From: VXYK01 sp965221585
Lineage (GTDB): Bacteria > Actinomycetota > Acidimicrobiia > Acidimicrobiales > Aldehydirespiratoraceae
DNA: 64,000 bases
Assembly: GCA_965221585.1 (NCBI GenBank)
Contig: OZ244898.1
Location: forward strand, 1,922,001 to 1,986,000
Direction of reading: 5' to 3'
Position 1 is the first letter of the stretch. The number at the start of each line of letters is the position of its first letter. This document shows positions 1 to 7,699 of the stretch, piece by piece. The notes beneath the pieces were generated by a model. The model saw only the letters and a program-made list of their open reading frames with translations, was not told the DNA's origin and did not search any database. Made by a program: the position numbers and the translations under genes.

Positions 1-68
1 TGGAAACCAACCGCGTCGCGCCTGGCCAGTGAGGGTATGAACTGGTGAACAATCGGTCGTCGACTCAC
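1..68 (-). CDS. Glycosyltransferase, N-terminal fragment (runs off the window)
   Basis: Only the first 22 codons are inside the window. A GTG at 68 overlaps the stop of the methyltransferase gene by 4 nt (GTGA), and the frame stays open to the edge. The peptide begins SRRPIVHQFIPSLARRDAV. A short His-Gln-Phe stretch followed by Pro, Leu and Arg-Asp-Ala resembles the N-terminus of GT4-type glycosyltransferases that sit in actinobacterial glycan clusters; this is a family resemblance, not proof. The coupling to the methyltransferase and the nearby GT2 and YfhO-like genes support a glycan role. Confidence 0.45.
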   Translation of the reverse strand, partial: MSRRPIVHQFIPSLARRDAVGF

Positions 69-1129
69 TGTCGCCGAGCCGTGACCAGAGTCGTCACCCG
101 TGAGCCGTCCAAGGTGGACAGGTCCACGACACAACCGCGATTAGCCAGCAGATGGGCCCATGTCCCTGGAGACAGACCCACACCGCGCAGCAGCTCTGCT
201 TCGGGACCTGAACGGGCGAGAAGATCCGCGACTGCAACAACGATCCGGCCCGACGGTTCAACACAACGCAGCGCCTCGTCAATCAGCGTTGACAGTTCGA
301 CAGATCCGAGGCGCTCCACCGACCGCGTCAGCACCACAGCAGCCAGCGAACCATCCGCGATTCTGTCCAGGTGCTCGAAGGGGGTTGCCACCCGAAGGTC
401 CAGACCCTCGTCGGTGCCCTCGCTGATCACCTCAGCCGACTCGTCAACGCCGTGGGCGGTGAATCCCGCTCGCACCAATGCCGAAACGATCCGACCACTG
501 CCGCACGACACCACCGCCACCGGTCCGCCGCCCACCGGTCCGTCGCCCACCGGCCCGCCGCCCACCGGTCCGTCGCCCACCGGCCCGCCGCCCACCGGTC
601 CGCCGCCCACCGGTCCGCCGCGATGGGCAAGCAAGTCGGCCACGGCCTCCCCAAGGACCACATCGGCGTCGGGAACAGGATCGACGAACTGCCCCATGAT
701 CTCAGCGGTGCGCGCATCGCCTTCGAGTCGAGAGATGCGCTGTTCTATCGATCGCAGCAGATTGATCAAGAAGTGGTTGAAGGCGTTGATCTGATCGGCC
801 AGATACCGCAGATACCAGCGCGTCACCCTGCGTACGGTGTACTTGACATGCCGCACTCCCGCACGCTTGCCGACGGGAGCGTCAGCGTTGAGCAGCGACA
901 GGCTGTCGACGCAACCGAGGAGATGCTCGGCATGTGCCTTCAGATCCGCTGGTGAGTCTGCGTCACCATATGCCGCGGCACCTGGAACTGAGCGTGCCCA
1001 TGCCTGAGATATCTCCCGCTCCTGAACCACCAGCGCCGGGTTGCTATCCCTGCGTATCCGAGCCTCGGATTGAATCTCCTCTTGAACGCGGCTGACATAT
1101 TCACGAGCGGCCGCTGCGTCATTCTGCAC
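65..1129 (-). CDS. SAM-dependent methyltransferase with an internal GGPVG repeat linker
   Basis: 354 aa from a GTG start. Residues about 1-150 are mostly helical (a WYLRYLADQINAFNHFL stretch near residue 110), residues about 171-201 are a Gly-Pro-Val-Gly pentapeptide repeat, and the rest is a Rossmann-type methyltransferase domain: motif I is VAVVSCGSGRIVSALV near 203-218, followed by an acidic GVDES strand end. The target is unknown. Methyltransferases of this layout accompany glycosyltransferases in surface-polysaccharide clusters, and the downstream gene looks like one. It lies 27 nt after the YfhO-like gene and overlaps the next gene by 4 nt. The low-complexity linker is unusual inside an enzyme and probably varies in length among strains. 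Confidence 0.65.
   Translation of the reverse strand: MQNDAAAAREYVSRVQEEIQSEARIRRDSNPALVVQEREISQAWARSVPGAAAYGDADSPADLKAHAEHLLGCVDSLSLLNADAPVGKRAGVRHVKYTVRRVTRWYLRYLADQINAFNHFLINLLRSIEQRISRLEGDARTAEIMGQFVDPVPDADVVLGEAVADLLAHRGGPVGGGPVGGGPVGDGPVGGGPVGDGPVGGGPVAVVSCGSGRIVSALVRAGFTAHGVDESAEVISEGTDEGLDLRVATPFEHLDRIADGSLAAVVLTRSVERLGSVELSTLIDEALRCVEPSGRIVVAVADLLARSGPEAELLRGVGLSPGTWAHLLANRGCVVDLSTLDGSRVTTLVTARRQ
528..617 (-). repeat. Six 15-bp tandem repeats coding for GGPVG/DGPVG units
   Basis: Six consecutive 15-bp units read CCGCCCACCGGTCCG or TCGCCCACCGGCCCG on the plus strand, with a partial unit just before (514-527). The period is five codons, so gains or losses keep the reading frame. The T/C variants alternate in pairs, suggesting expansion of a 30-bp double unit. 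Confidence 0.9.
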
Positions 1130-1136
1130 GCGCAGA

Positions 1137-1142
1137 AGCCTA
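1137..1142 (-). promoter_or_regulatory. Possible -10 hexamer for the methyltransferase gene
   Basis: TAGGCT lies 7 nt before the GTG start at 1129, just inside the end region of the upstream gene. It fits the leaderless spacing seen at many other gene heads in this window. No clear -35 is visible, and read-through from the YfhO-like gene is equally possible. Confidence 0.3.
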
Positions 1143-1156
1143 GCGAGAACAGAGCC

Positions 1157-3886
1157 CTAGCGGATTTCCCTGCGGTGTCGGCGAATCGGCCCAACAACGA
1201 GCAAACCCGTTGCCAGCACAACCCCGAACACTGCCAGGAGCAGGCTGATTCCCAGATGACGGGGTCGGAATCTCAAGCTGACCGAGTGCTCGCCCTCTGG
1301 CACCGCGACACCTATGAACGCGGCGTCTGCGGTGACGATCTCGGCGCTTCTACCGTCGACCGTCGCGAACCAGCCCGGATAGTCGGACACTGAGATCACC
1401 GCGACCGCAGCCCGGTCGGCGCGCACCACTGTGTCGACGCGGTCCCGGCCGACTGAAACGCTCACCACCTCAAGGTCCGCGTCCTGCGCCGGAACCGCAG
1501 GCAGTCCCACATCGGCGTCGACCACCGCTGACCGCACACCAACCTGGCGCGCCGCGACCGCCTCGGCTGCAGCCTTCGGATCGGCCTCGACCAGGGACGC
1601 GTCGGCGAGCCGGACGAATGCCGCGTTCGGACGCTCGATCAGCAGGACGTCGCCGGTGCGTGCGAGACGGAACTCGTCGTCACCGGCCACCATGCCGGCC
1701 GTCAACCCCCCCGAGGCGTCCACGCCGACCAGCAAGCCACCCTCCGGCGAAGGCGAAGTGACCTCGATCGACACTGGCGTTCCGACCGCGAGGTCCTCTC
1801 CGGAGAATGCGAAAGACTCCAGACTCGCGCTCCGCGGCGGTACGGACCGACGCTCGGTGCTGCTCCTGCCCCCCGCTTCGATGCTGACATCGATCACGCC
1901 GTCAGCGCTCGACACCACCTCAACCAACACCGCACGCAGACCCCCGGCGGGCGACGCCAACGTGGTTCTGAGTGGTGCTGCCGACGGGTCGGATCCCTCA
2001 GCGGCGGGTGCCGGCTCGATCAGGGTGCCCGGCGGTCGACTGTCGGGGTACTGCGCCCACACCCCGACAGCCATCGCGTCCCAGACCGGCGAGGCAATAT
2101 CGGCATCGAAGGGAATGTAGGGCCAGGTCACCGAGCCCCGCTGTTGGCCGAGCGTGATCGCGTTGGGAACCTCGGCTCGCAGCAGGGCGTTGTAGCCCCG
2201 CGACTTGAACAGTTGCCCCCGGGCATCGTCGATGTCGAACAACGCGGTCGTCGAAGGGAAGAATGTCCAACCCTCGCCGCTGAGCCGCTCTCCGGGTGCG
2301 AGCAGTTCGGAGACCTGGGCGTGAGCCGGTGTCGCCTTTATCTGCTCGGACTCCTCGACGATCGTCGGAACCGGCATGGCGAAACTCAAGAGCTCAAAAC
2401 CGACGATGGCCACGAACGCCCAACCGGCAGCCGCAGGGCTCAACCAGCCGCGCAGCCGGGCCAGGATCACCCCCGCCGCACCGAGCGCGCACAACACGGG
2501 GACGACCGACGCCGCCGCCACTTCTCGAACCAAGCCGCGGGATCTCGCCGCGTCCAACCAGTCGGCCAGAAACGGCAGGAACACGATGAAGACGACTGCC
2601 GCGGCCGCTATCGAAACTCCGATTCCCCTTCGAAGCGACCATCTTTCAGATCCCGTGGCCTGTCGAACGATCTGCTCCACGCCGAAAGCCGCGATCAATG
2701 CGATGCCCAGATTCCACAGTACTTTGCCCCTCGTCATCGCTCCGCTCGCCGGACCCGTCAACTCCCTCAAAGGAACCGACAGCGGACCGCCGATATAGGC
2801 GATCAACAGACCCGCAGCGGCGATGACCGCGAACCCGGCCAACGCAGACCGGCGCCGTCGATCACCGTTCGCGAGACCCGTGAACAAACCGAAAAAAGCA
2901 AGCATCAAGACCGAAGCTCCGACATAGGCGTTGTGCTCGGTCCAGTTCACCTCGCCGAACCAATCCGGACCGAACGCCCCGTGTCCCCAGATCGCCGGTG
3001 CAACGGCGGTGAGCAGGTACTTGACGCCCGCGGAGGAATCCACGCTCCCCATTCGGTCGCTCGTGTCGATCCAATCCAGATACTGCAAGAACCCGAACAG
3101 GTGCGGCGATGCCAACAACGCAGCCAACAGCACCGCCACGGACCCGCAGAGCACCAATGACCTCAAATCAACAGCGCGTCTGCCTTCAGAGGTCCACAAC
3201 TCGGCGCACAATCGAAAAGCTGCATAAATTGCCGCTGCCAACAGCACATATATCGTGACCTGCGGGAAATTCGACCAGACCATCGCGGCCACCAGAGCCC
3301 CGAGCGGAACAGCCCGCCACAGCTTCGGGTCGCGCAGGAGTCGCTCCAGTGCCCACAACAGACCCGGCGCCAACGCCGCGATCGAGGACTGCGGCCAGTT
3401 CATCCAGCCCACCATGAATCCCGAGAACGCAAAGGCGATCCCGCCGGCCAACGCCGACACCCGCGCAAGACCCAACGACCTCACCAGTCCGTAGGTCAGG
3501 CCAATTGCGGTCAGGGTACGAATCGCCGCGACCAATCCGGGAGCGAACCAGCCAGGCGCAACCAGGTAACCCAGATTGAAGACCGGCAACCCGCCTTTCA
3601 TGGTGGGTTGACCCCCGGCGAGGTCCGATGTCCACCAGCCAACGTCCCCGGAGCGGACATCGGCAGCCAGCGGAGCCCAATGGGAGTGAATATTGATCGG
3701 ATCCGTTGAACCCGTCTCCAAGGAGAAGTCGTCGGACTGGTAGTAGTCGAACGGCGCAGAGTAGTTGTATACGAAATCGCCGGCGACCAGACTTCCGCCA
3801 CCGAAAAGCGCTGGCCAGAACGCAAAAAGAACCACACCTACGGCAACCAGAACAGGCAGTCTTGAAGCCGGGAAAACCTTGGCCAT
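1157..3886 (-). CDS. YfhO-like multispanning membrane protein (probable glycan modification)
   Basis: About 909 aa if started at the ATG at 3886; the frame is open to an ATG at 3961, which would overlap the divergent glycosyltransferase. The N-terminal half has many hydrophobic helices separated by short loops (PVLVAVGVVLFAFWPALFGG near the start), including a GDFVYNYSAPFDY loop and WMNWPQSS. A large extracytoplasmic C-terminal portion follows, and a final helix ends in a basic tail. This matches bacterial YfhO-family proteins, which in some species transfer sugars to lipid-linked or cell-wall polymers at the outer membrane face. The start at 3886 is favoured because TAGCGT lies 8 nt upstream. 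The enzymatic role is inferred from family and neighbours. Confidence 0.7.
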   Translation of the reverse strand: MAKVFPASRLPVLVAVGVVLFAFWPALFGGGSLVAGDFVYNYSAPFDYYQSDDFSLETGSTDPINIHSHWAPLAADVRSGDVGWWTSDLAGGQPTMKGGLPVFNLGYLVAPGWFAPGLVAAIRTLTAIGLTYGLVRSLGLARVSALAGGIAFAFSGFMVGWMNWPQSSIAALAPGLLWALERLLRDPKLWRAVPLGALVAAMVWSNFPQVTIYVLLAAAIYAAFRLCAELWTSEGRRAVDLRSLVLCGSVAVLLAALLASPHLFGFLQYLDWIDTSDRMGSVDSSAGVKYLLTAVAPAIWGHGAFGPDWFGEVNWTEHNAYVGASVLMLAFFGLFTGLANGDRRRRSALAGFAVIAAAGLLIAYIGGPLSVPLRELTGPASGAMTRGKVLWNLGIALIAAFGVEQIVRQATGSERWSLRRGIGVSIAAAAVVFIVFLPFLADWLDAARSRGLVREVAAASVVPVLCALGAAGVILARLRGWLSPAAAGWAFVAIVGFELLSFAMPVPTIVEESEQIKATPAHAQVSELLAPGERLSGEGWTFFPSTTALFDIDDARGQLFKSRGYNALLRAEVPNAITLGQQRGSVTWPYIPFDADIASPVWDAMAVGVWAQYPDSRPPGTLIEPAPAAEGSDPSAAPLRTTLASPAGGLRAVLVEVVSSADGVIDVSIEAGGRSSTERRSVPPRSASLESFAFSGEDLAVGTPVSIEVTSPSPEGGLLVGVDASGGLTAGMVAGDDEFRLARTGDVLLIERPNAAFVRLADASLVEADPKAAAEAVAARQVGVRSAVVDADVGLPAVPAQDADLEVVSVSVGRDRVDTVVRADRAAVAVISVSDYPGWFATVDGRSAEIVTADAAFIGVAVPEGEHSVSLRFRPRHLGISLLLAVFGVVLATGLLVVGPIRRHRREIR

Positions 3887-3894
3887 GGCCGCGC

Positions 3895-3904
3895 ACGCTA
3901 TCGT
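3895..3904. promoter_or_regulatory. Overlapping divergent -10 hexamers (YfhO-like / GT2)
   Basis: On the minus strand TAGCGT (3895-3900) lies 8 nt before the ATG at 3886. On the plus strand TATCGT (3899-3904) lies 11 nt before the ATG at 3916. The hexamers share two bases, so the two genes could compete for RNA polymerase. Neither has a convincing -35. Confidence 0.35.
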
Positions 3905-3915
3905 CGCCGCAACCC

Positions 3916-5355
3916 ATGCGCTTGCTTCATGTCGTCTCCTCGCCTGTCGACGGGTCACCATGTGACCAGGATTGCGACGGCTCAGCCATCTATCTGGGTG
4001 CGGCGGGACGGCTCAGCGAAATCGGCGAGCGTGCCATACTCGACGCCCTGACCCGACGTCGCGATGCCGACGCGGTCTATGGCGACATTGAGGTTTCTGG
4101 GCTTGTCGAGCGACGACCCGCGTGGTCACCGACGCGCCTGCTCAACGAACCCGGAGCCTGCTTCCCTCTGGCAGTGCGCTGCGCGACTCTCGCAGGGCTC
4201 GGCTGCTCGGTGACCGATCCTGCTCTGCCCCTGCGCTTAGCCGAGCGCAACTCGCTGGTGCTTCATGTTCCGGCAGTGTTGAGCAGGCATCCACAGCCTC
4301 CTGCTTGTGCCGATGTCGTTGACATTGCCGACCTCAACAGTCACCTGGCCAGGATCGGGATCGCCGCAACCGCTGTCGAAGGCGACCGATCAGGTCGATT
4401 CCGACTGGTCCCGGACCCGTCGAAGCAACCGCCTGTATCGATCGCGATTCCCACCGCTGGCAAGGCTCTCGACGAAGCCGACAGCGGCCTCGAGTCGGCG
4501 CCCCGAGGCGAACTCGTTGTTGAACGCTGCCTTGCGCGCATCGCCGCGTCCGGCCGCCCGAATCTCGAAGTGATTCTGCTCGTCGGCGACGAATTCCAAG
4601 GAGATCCAGAACAGATCGCGGATGCTGGGCTACCGGTGCGGCTCGAACGACGCCCGCCCGGAGAGTTCAACTTTTCGGCTGCCTGCAACCAGGGCATTCT
4701 CGCGGCACGCAACGAGCTCGTTCTGCTGCTCAACGACGATACGGAGATGGACCCCGGCGCTATCGACGCTATGGCCGTCCATTTCGGGGATCCCTCGATC
4801 GGCTGTGTGGGCGCGCTGCTGCGCTACCCCGACGGCACGATCCAGCACGCCGGGATGGTCATGGACAACGCCCATCCCCTCCATCCGTTCGTCGGCTGGT
4901 CGATCGAGGATTCTCAACGGTACGGCGGAACTGTCGCCCGTGACGTGATCTCGGTCACCGGGGCTTGTTTGATGTCGCGCCGATCATTGCTGCTGGCTCT
5001 GGGCGCGATGTCCACCAGCTTCCCGCTTTCGTTCAACGACGTTGATCTGTGCCTGAAGATCCGCCGTTCGGGGCACCGGGTGATCGTAGAGCCCGCAGCG
5101 ACGGCCGTTCATCGCGAATCCTTCAGCCGAGTTGCCAGGATCTTCGACTGGGAATGGGACCTGTGGATCGACCGCTGGGGCGAAGTGGCCGATCCGTGGT
5201 ACCACCCCGACTACCGGCGGCCCGACGACCCGGAGAACTTCCGTCTCAACGCCGACCATCTCGAGCCGGCCGAACCCCGCGATCATTGCGACCCTCGTGA
5301 CACGGCCATCAAGGGCGGGGCCCACCGCCCCCGCAGCAGCCATCACGTGACGTAG
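3916..5355 (+). CDS. GT2-family glycosyltransferase
   Basis: 479 aa from the ATG at 3916; upstream extension of the frame lies antisense to the YfhO-like gene and has no family features. Residues 1-170 include a DADAVYGDIEVSG segment typical of the prefix domain of rhamnosyltransferase-like GT2 enzymes. The GT-A domain starts near residue 173 (VSIAIPTAG), carries the metal/UDP-binding region LLLNDDTEMD near 272, and has the acceptor-side motif FNDVDLCLKIRRSG near 373 followed by HRES near 398. It should use a nucleotide sugar in the cytoplasm to extend a surface glycan. A small coiled-coil gene follows after 9 nt and is probably co-transcribed. Confidence 0.8.
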   Translation: MRLLHVVSSPVDGSPCDQDCDGSAIYLGAAGRLSEIGERAILDALTRRRDADAVYGDIEVSGLVERRPAWSPTRLLNEPGACFPLAVRCATLAGLGCSVTDPALPLRLAERNSLVLHVPAVLSRHPQPPACADVVDIADLNSHLARIGIAATAVEGDRSGRFRLVPDPSKQPPVSIAIPTAGKALDEADSGLESAPRGELVVERCLARIAASGRPNLEVILLVGDEFQGDPEQIADAGLPVRLERRPPGEFNFSAACNQGILAARNELVLLLNDDTEMDPGAIDAMAVHFGDPSIGCVGALLRYPDGTIQHAGMVMDNAHPLHPFVGWSIEDSQRYGGTVARDVISVTGACLMSRRSLLLALGAMSTSFPLSFNDVDLCLKIRRSGHRVIVEPAATAVHRESFSRVARIFDWEWDLWIDRWGEVADPWYHPDYRRPDDPENFRLNADHLEPAEPRDHCDPRDTAIKGGAHRPRSSHHVT

Positions 5356-5364
5356 GGTTTCGCG

Positions 5365-5649
5365 GTGACACAACAACCAGTGACTCCCGAAGGGCCGGAC
5401 CCGATCGACAGCACCGATCCAGCCGAACTCCGCGCCGAGATACTGAGGCTGCGCGATCTGAACATCGGGCTGACAAGCCACTCTGAGGTGATGGACGAAC
5501 GGGTGGCGGACCTAAAAAACAGAAACGAACAACTCGACAACACCGTCACCGAACTCAACGACCTCAACCAAGCGCTCCACGTCGAATTGGGCCGTAGCCC
5601 GATAATTCGGATCGCCCGAGCGGTCGCCCGCCGCCTCAAGCTGCGCTGA
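5365..5649 (+). CDS. Small coiled-coil protein downstream of the glycosyltransferase
   Basis: 94 aa from GTG, 9 nt after the GT2 stop, so probably in one transcript. Residues about 20-75 carry a heptad-like pattern of Leu and Ile (AELRAEILRLRDLNIGL, LDNTVTELNDLNQALHVEL), and the last 20 residues are basic (IARAVARRLKLR). There is no signal peptide or catalytic motif. Similar short coiled-coil tails often belong to glycosyltransferase clusters, perhaps as assembly or chain-length factors; that is inference. The same frame stays open for 45 codons after the TGA stop. Confidence 0.6.
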   Translation: MTQQPVTPEGPDPIDSTDPAELRAEILRLRDLNIGLTSHSEVMDERVADLKNRNEQLDNTVTELNDLNQALHVELGRSPIIRIARAVARRLKLR

Positions 5650-5970
5650 GCAGCAATTCCCAAAACGGCCGAACAAATCCACAAACTAAAGCAGATGCGT
5701 CATCTACGGCGGAGTCACGCCGACGTGCGAGCCGCGATCAAAAACAAGACCCCACTAACACCCAAAGAAGAAAACTACCAAAACTAGTTTGTATAGAACG
5801 CGAGCGACGTTGCGAGAACGGGTGGAGCTCTCGCGGGAGCTCCCATTGGAGCAGCTGTCGGCGCGGCGGTCGCCTACGAGATTTGTCAATATGCCGAACG
5901 AATCATCTGGTATCAAGGTGTAAACCATGGACTCTATAGCAATCAAGATCCGCACACTTGGACAGAAAAG
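5650..5970 (+). other. Possible decayed coding remnant
   Basis: No intact gene covers 5650-5926. In the frame of the preceding coiled-coil gene, the sequence continues after its TGA (5647-5649) for 45 codons to a TAG (5785-5787). After a second TAG (5794-5796) it continues into a glycine-zipper-like stretch (GGALAGAPIGAAVGAAVAYE) and then EICQYAERIIWYQGV, but without a start codon. Base composition is more AT-rich than the flanks around 5660-5800. This reads like one or two broken small genes, although GC-rich frames are often open by chance. Confidence 0.25.
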
Positions 5971-6406
5971 ATGGCACGCGTTTCAGGCGAGCCCGCTCGA
6001 ATTCGTAGCCGGGGTTGCATTCACCACCATCGGGACTGTATGGGTGGTGCTCAACGCGCCCGACGGAGTTCGGAGAGTGGGCGCGGCAGTACTTTTTGTT
6101 TGCATACCCCTCCAATATGTCTGGAAGAAGCGCCGCGCCACCGTGCCATCAGAGCCTGAAGTCTCCACTTCAAAGCTGCGCACATTTGGACAGAAAAGAT
6201 GGCACGCGTTTCAGGCGAGTCCGCTCGAATTCGTAGCCGGGGCTGCATTCACCACCATCGGGACTGTATGGGTGGTGCTCAACGCGCCCGACGGAGTTCG
6301 GAGAGTGGGCGCGGCAGTACTTATTGTTTGCATACCCCTCCAATATCTCTGGAAGAAGCGCCGCGCCACGTGCCATCAGAGCCTGAAGTCTCCGCTTCGA
6401 AGCTGA
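5927..6406 (+). CDS. Small membrane protein with an internal 76-residue tandem duplication, frameshifted at its end
   Basis: 159 aa from the ATG at 5927. Two near-identical 76-residue units each hold a basic amphipathic start (GQKRWHAFQASP) and two hydrophobic segments (EFVAGVAFTTIGTVWVVL and VGAAVLFVCIPLQYVW) followed by KKRR. Four membrane segments are therefore predicted. The second unit lacks one C near 6369, which diverts the last residues to TCHQSLKSPLRS. Restoring it would give TVPSEPEVSASKLNGAA and a stop at 6418-6420. Only two of the eight changed codons are silent, which looks like relaxed selection or rapid change. I do not recognise the family. The gene sits in an island of broken reading frames. 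Confidence 0.5.
   Translation: MDSIAIKIRTLGQKRWHAFQASPLEFVAGVAFTTIGTVWVVLNAPDGVRRVGAAVLFVCIPLQYVWKKRRATVPSEPEVSTSKLRTFGQKRWHAFQASPLEFVAGAAFTTIGTVWVVLNAPDGVRRVGAAVLIVCIPLQYLWKKRRATCHQSLKSPLRS
5945..6399 (+). repeat. 228-bp tandem duplication (two copies, about 96% identical)
   Basis: Copy 1 is 5945-6172 and copy 2 is 6173-6399 (227 bp because of a 1-bp deletion near 6369). I count nine substitutions and one deletion between them. The motif AAGCTG recurs at 6400, marking where a third unit would begin. The period is a multiple of three, so the duplication itself kept the frame. Confidence 0.95.
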
Positions 6407-6625
6407 ATGGCGCAGCTTAGAGCAGCGTGGGCCGTAATCGCGCTAACGGTCCTAGCCGGTTGCTCGCACTTTCACTCACCGATTGGTCCTAGGCGACGAA
6501 GGCAGCGACAGTCTCGACGTGGGAGGTTCCCGGGAACATGTCGAGCACCGTGTAGCGGTCGAGGCTCATACCCGCCTGGACCAGCAGTCTTGCGTCGCGG
6601 GCGAAGGAACTGGGATCGCAGCTGA
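6407..6625 (+). pseudogene. Orphan lipoprotein signal peptide (probably a truncated gene)
   Basis: From the ATG at 6407 the first 25 residues form a good lipoprotein signal: MAQLRAAW, a hydrophobic core AVIALTV, then the lipobox LAGC with Cys at residue 18 and SHFHSPIG. After that the frame runs antisense into the RNA methyltransferase gene and becomes arginine-rich low-complexity sequence to a stop at 6625, so there is no plausible mature protein. It looks like the 5' end of a lipoprotein gene whose body was lost by a deletion at about 6489. Confidence 0.35.
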
Positions 6626-7658
6626 CCAACACGAAGACGTCGGGCTCAGCTCGAAGCAGCGACTGCACGCCGCGCGCACCGAGACCCTCGCGAGCCGGGT
6701 CGGCAACCACCACAGCAGCCGGCGACGGCCTCCAATTCTCGACCGGGGCGGTAATGACCAGCGCATCTCTGCCATCGAGGTTCACCCGGGCATCAGCGGT
6801 GCAGTCCTTCGTCCGTTCGATCACATGCACCCTGCGCCCAGTACCGACGGTGCCCGCAAAGACCCCGATGCCCGCGTAGGCGTCCACCATGACCCCGTCG
6901 TCGGCCAGGTCGTCGACCATCGCGGTCACCTCGTCGACCAGGGCGTCGACTCCAGCCGGCCGGTTCTGGAAGAACGACCGGGCCGAGACACGCCAGCGAC
7001 GACCACCGGCCTCCTCGTGAATCCAGGCGCGTCGGCCGCCACGGAGTTCAGCAATCGTCACCACCAGAACATCGTCGGGGACCGAGACCCGGAAATCGCT
7101 GCCCTTGACGACAACCATGCGTTCGCCCGTGCGGTTGCCGATCCTGATCGTGACCTCGCTGGCCTCCCCGAACCGTCCATCGACGAGCAACTGTTCGGCA
7201 GCGGGATCAACCGCGTCACACGCATCGGGGACGATCACGTCATGGGAGGATCGGACCCGATAACCGGCACGACCCCCGACCACCGCCGCCTTGACGGTCG
7301 TACGGCCCTCGTCGTTGTCGAGCGAACGCAGCGCAGGGTCCGGAGCGGACACCCCCGCGCGCACCAACTGGTCCACGACCATCGACTGCTTCATCCGCAG
7401 TTGCGCATCGGGTGCCACATGCAACAGGTCACAACCCCCACAACCCTCGAGCTGGTGAGAACAGCGCACCGGCACCCGATCATCCGAGGCCTCTATCACC
7501 GAAATGATCCTTGCCCGAGACCAACGACGATCCACCCGCAGGACCTCAGCGGTAACCGTTTCACCCGGGAGCGCACCTTCGACAAAGACGATTCTGCCGT
7601 CGTCGGCCCGGGCTACCCCGGCACCGTCCCGCGCCGTGGCGGTCACGCGCAATCTCAT
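6489..7658 (-). CDS. TrmA/RumA-family RNA (uracil-5-)-methyltransferase
   Basis: 389 aa. It should transfer a methyl group from SAM to C5 of a uridine in 23S rRNA or tRNA. Residues 1-55 form a TRAM-type RNA-binding domain. Cys66, Cys73 and Cys76 (in GCGGC) with Cys147 could bind a 4Fe-4S cluster. SFFQNRPAG (228-236) and DAYAGIGVF (259-267) form the SAM site, DPAREGLG (320-327) is motif IV, and SCDP (Cys347) holds the catalytic nucleophile; FPGTSHVE (375-382) closes the fold. Which uridine it modifies cannot be told from sequence. TACCGT 6 nt upstream of the ATG suggests a leaderless message, divergent from rpe. Confidence 0.88.
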   Translation of the reverse strand: MRLRVTATARDGAGVARADDGRIVFVEGALPGETVTAEVLRVDRRWSRARIISVIEASDDRVPVRCSHQLEGCGGCDLLHVAPDAQLRMKQSMVVDQLVRAGVSAPDPALRSLDNDEGRTTVKAAVVGGRAGYRVRSSHDVIVPDACDAVDPAAEQLLVDGRFGEASEVTIRIGNRTGERMVVVKGSDFRVSVPDDVLVVTIAELRGGRRAWIHEEAGGRRWRVSARSFFQNRPAGVDALVDEVTAMVDDLADDGVMVDAYAGIGVFAGTVGTGRRVHVIERTKDCTADARVNLDGRDALVITAPVENWRPSPAAVVVADPAREGLGARGVQSLLRAEPDVFVLVSCDPSSFARDARLLVQAGMSLDRYTVLDMFPGTSHVETVAAFVA

Positions 7659-7664
7659 AATGGA

Positions 7665-7670
7665 ACGGTA
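7665..7670 (-). promoter_or_regulatory. -10 hexamer for the RNA methyltransferase gene
   Basis: TACCGT lies 6 nt before the ATG at 7658, so transcription would start at or next to the start codon (leaderless). Confidence 0.45.
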
Positions 7671-7686
7671 TCGGCGCGGTTGCGAT

Positions 7687-7692
7687 TAGTGT
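7687..7692 (+). promoter_or_regulatory. -10 hexamer for rpe
   Basis: TAGTGT lies 7 nt before the GTG at 7700. No Shine-Dalgarno fits between them, so the message is probably leaderless. Confidence 0.45.
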
Positions 7693-7699
7693 CGCGGAT

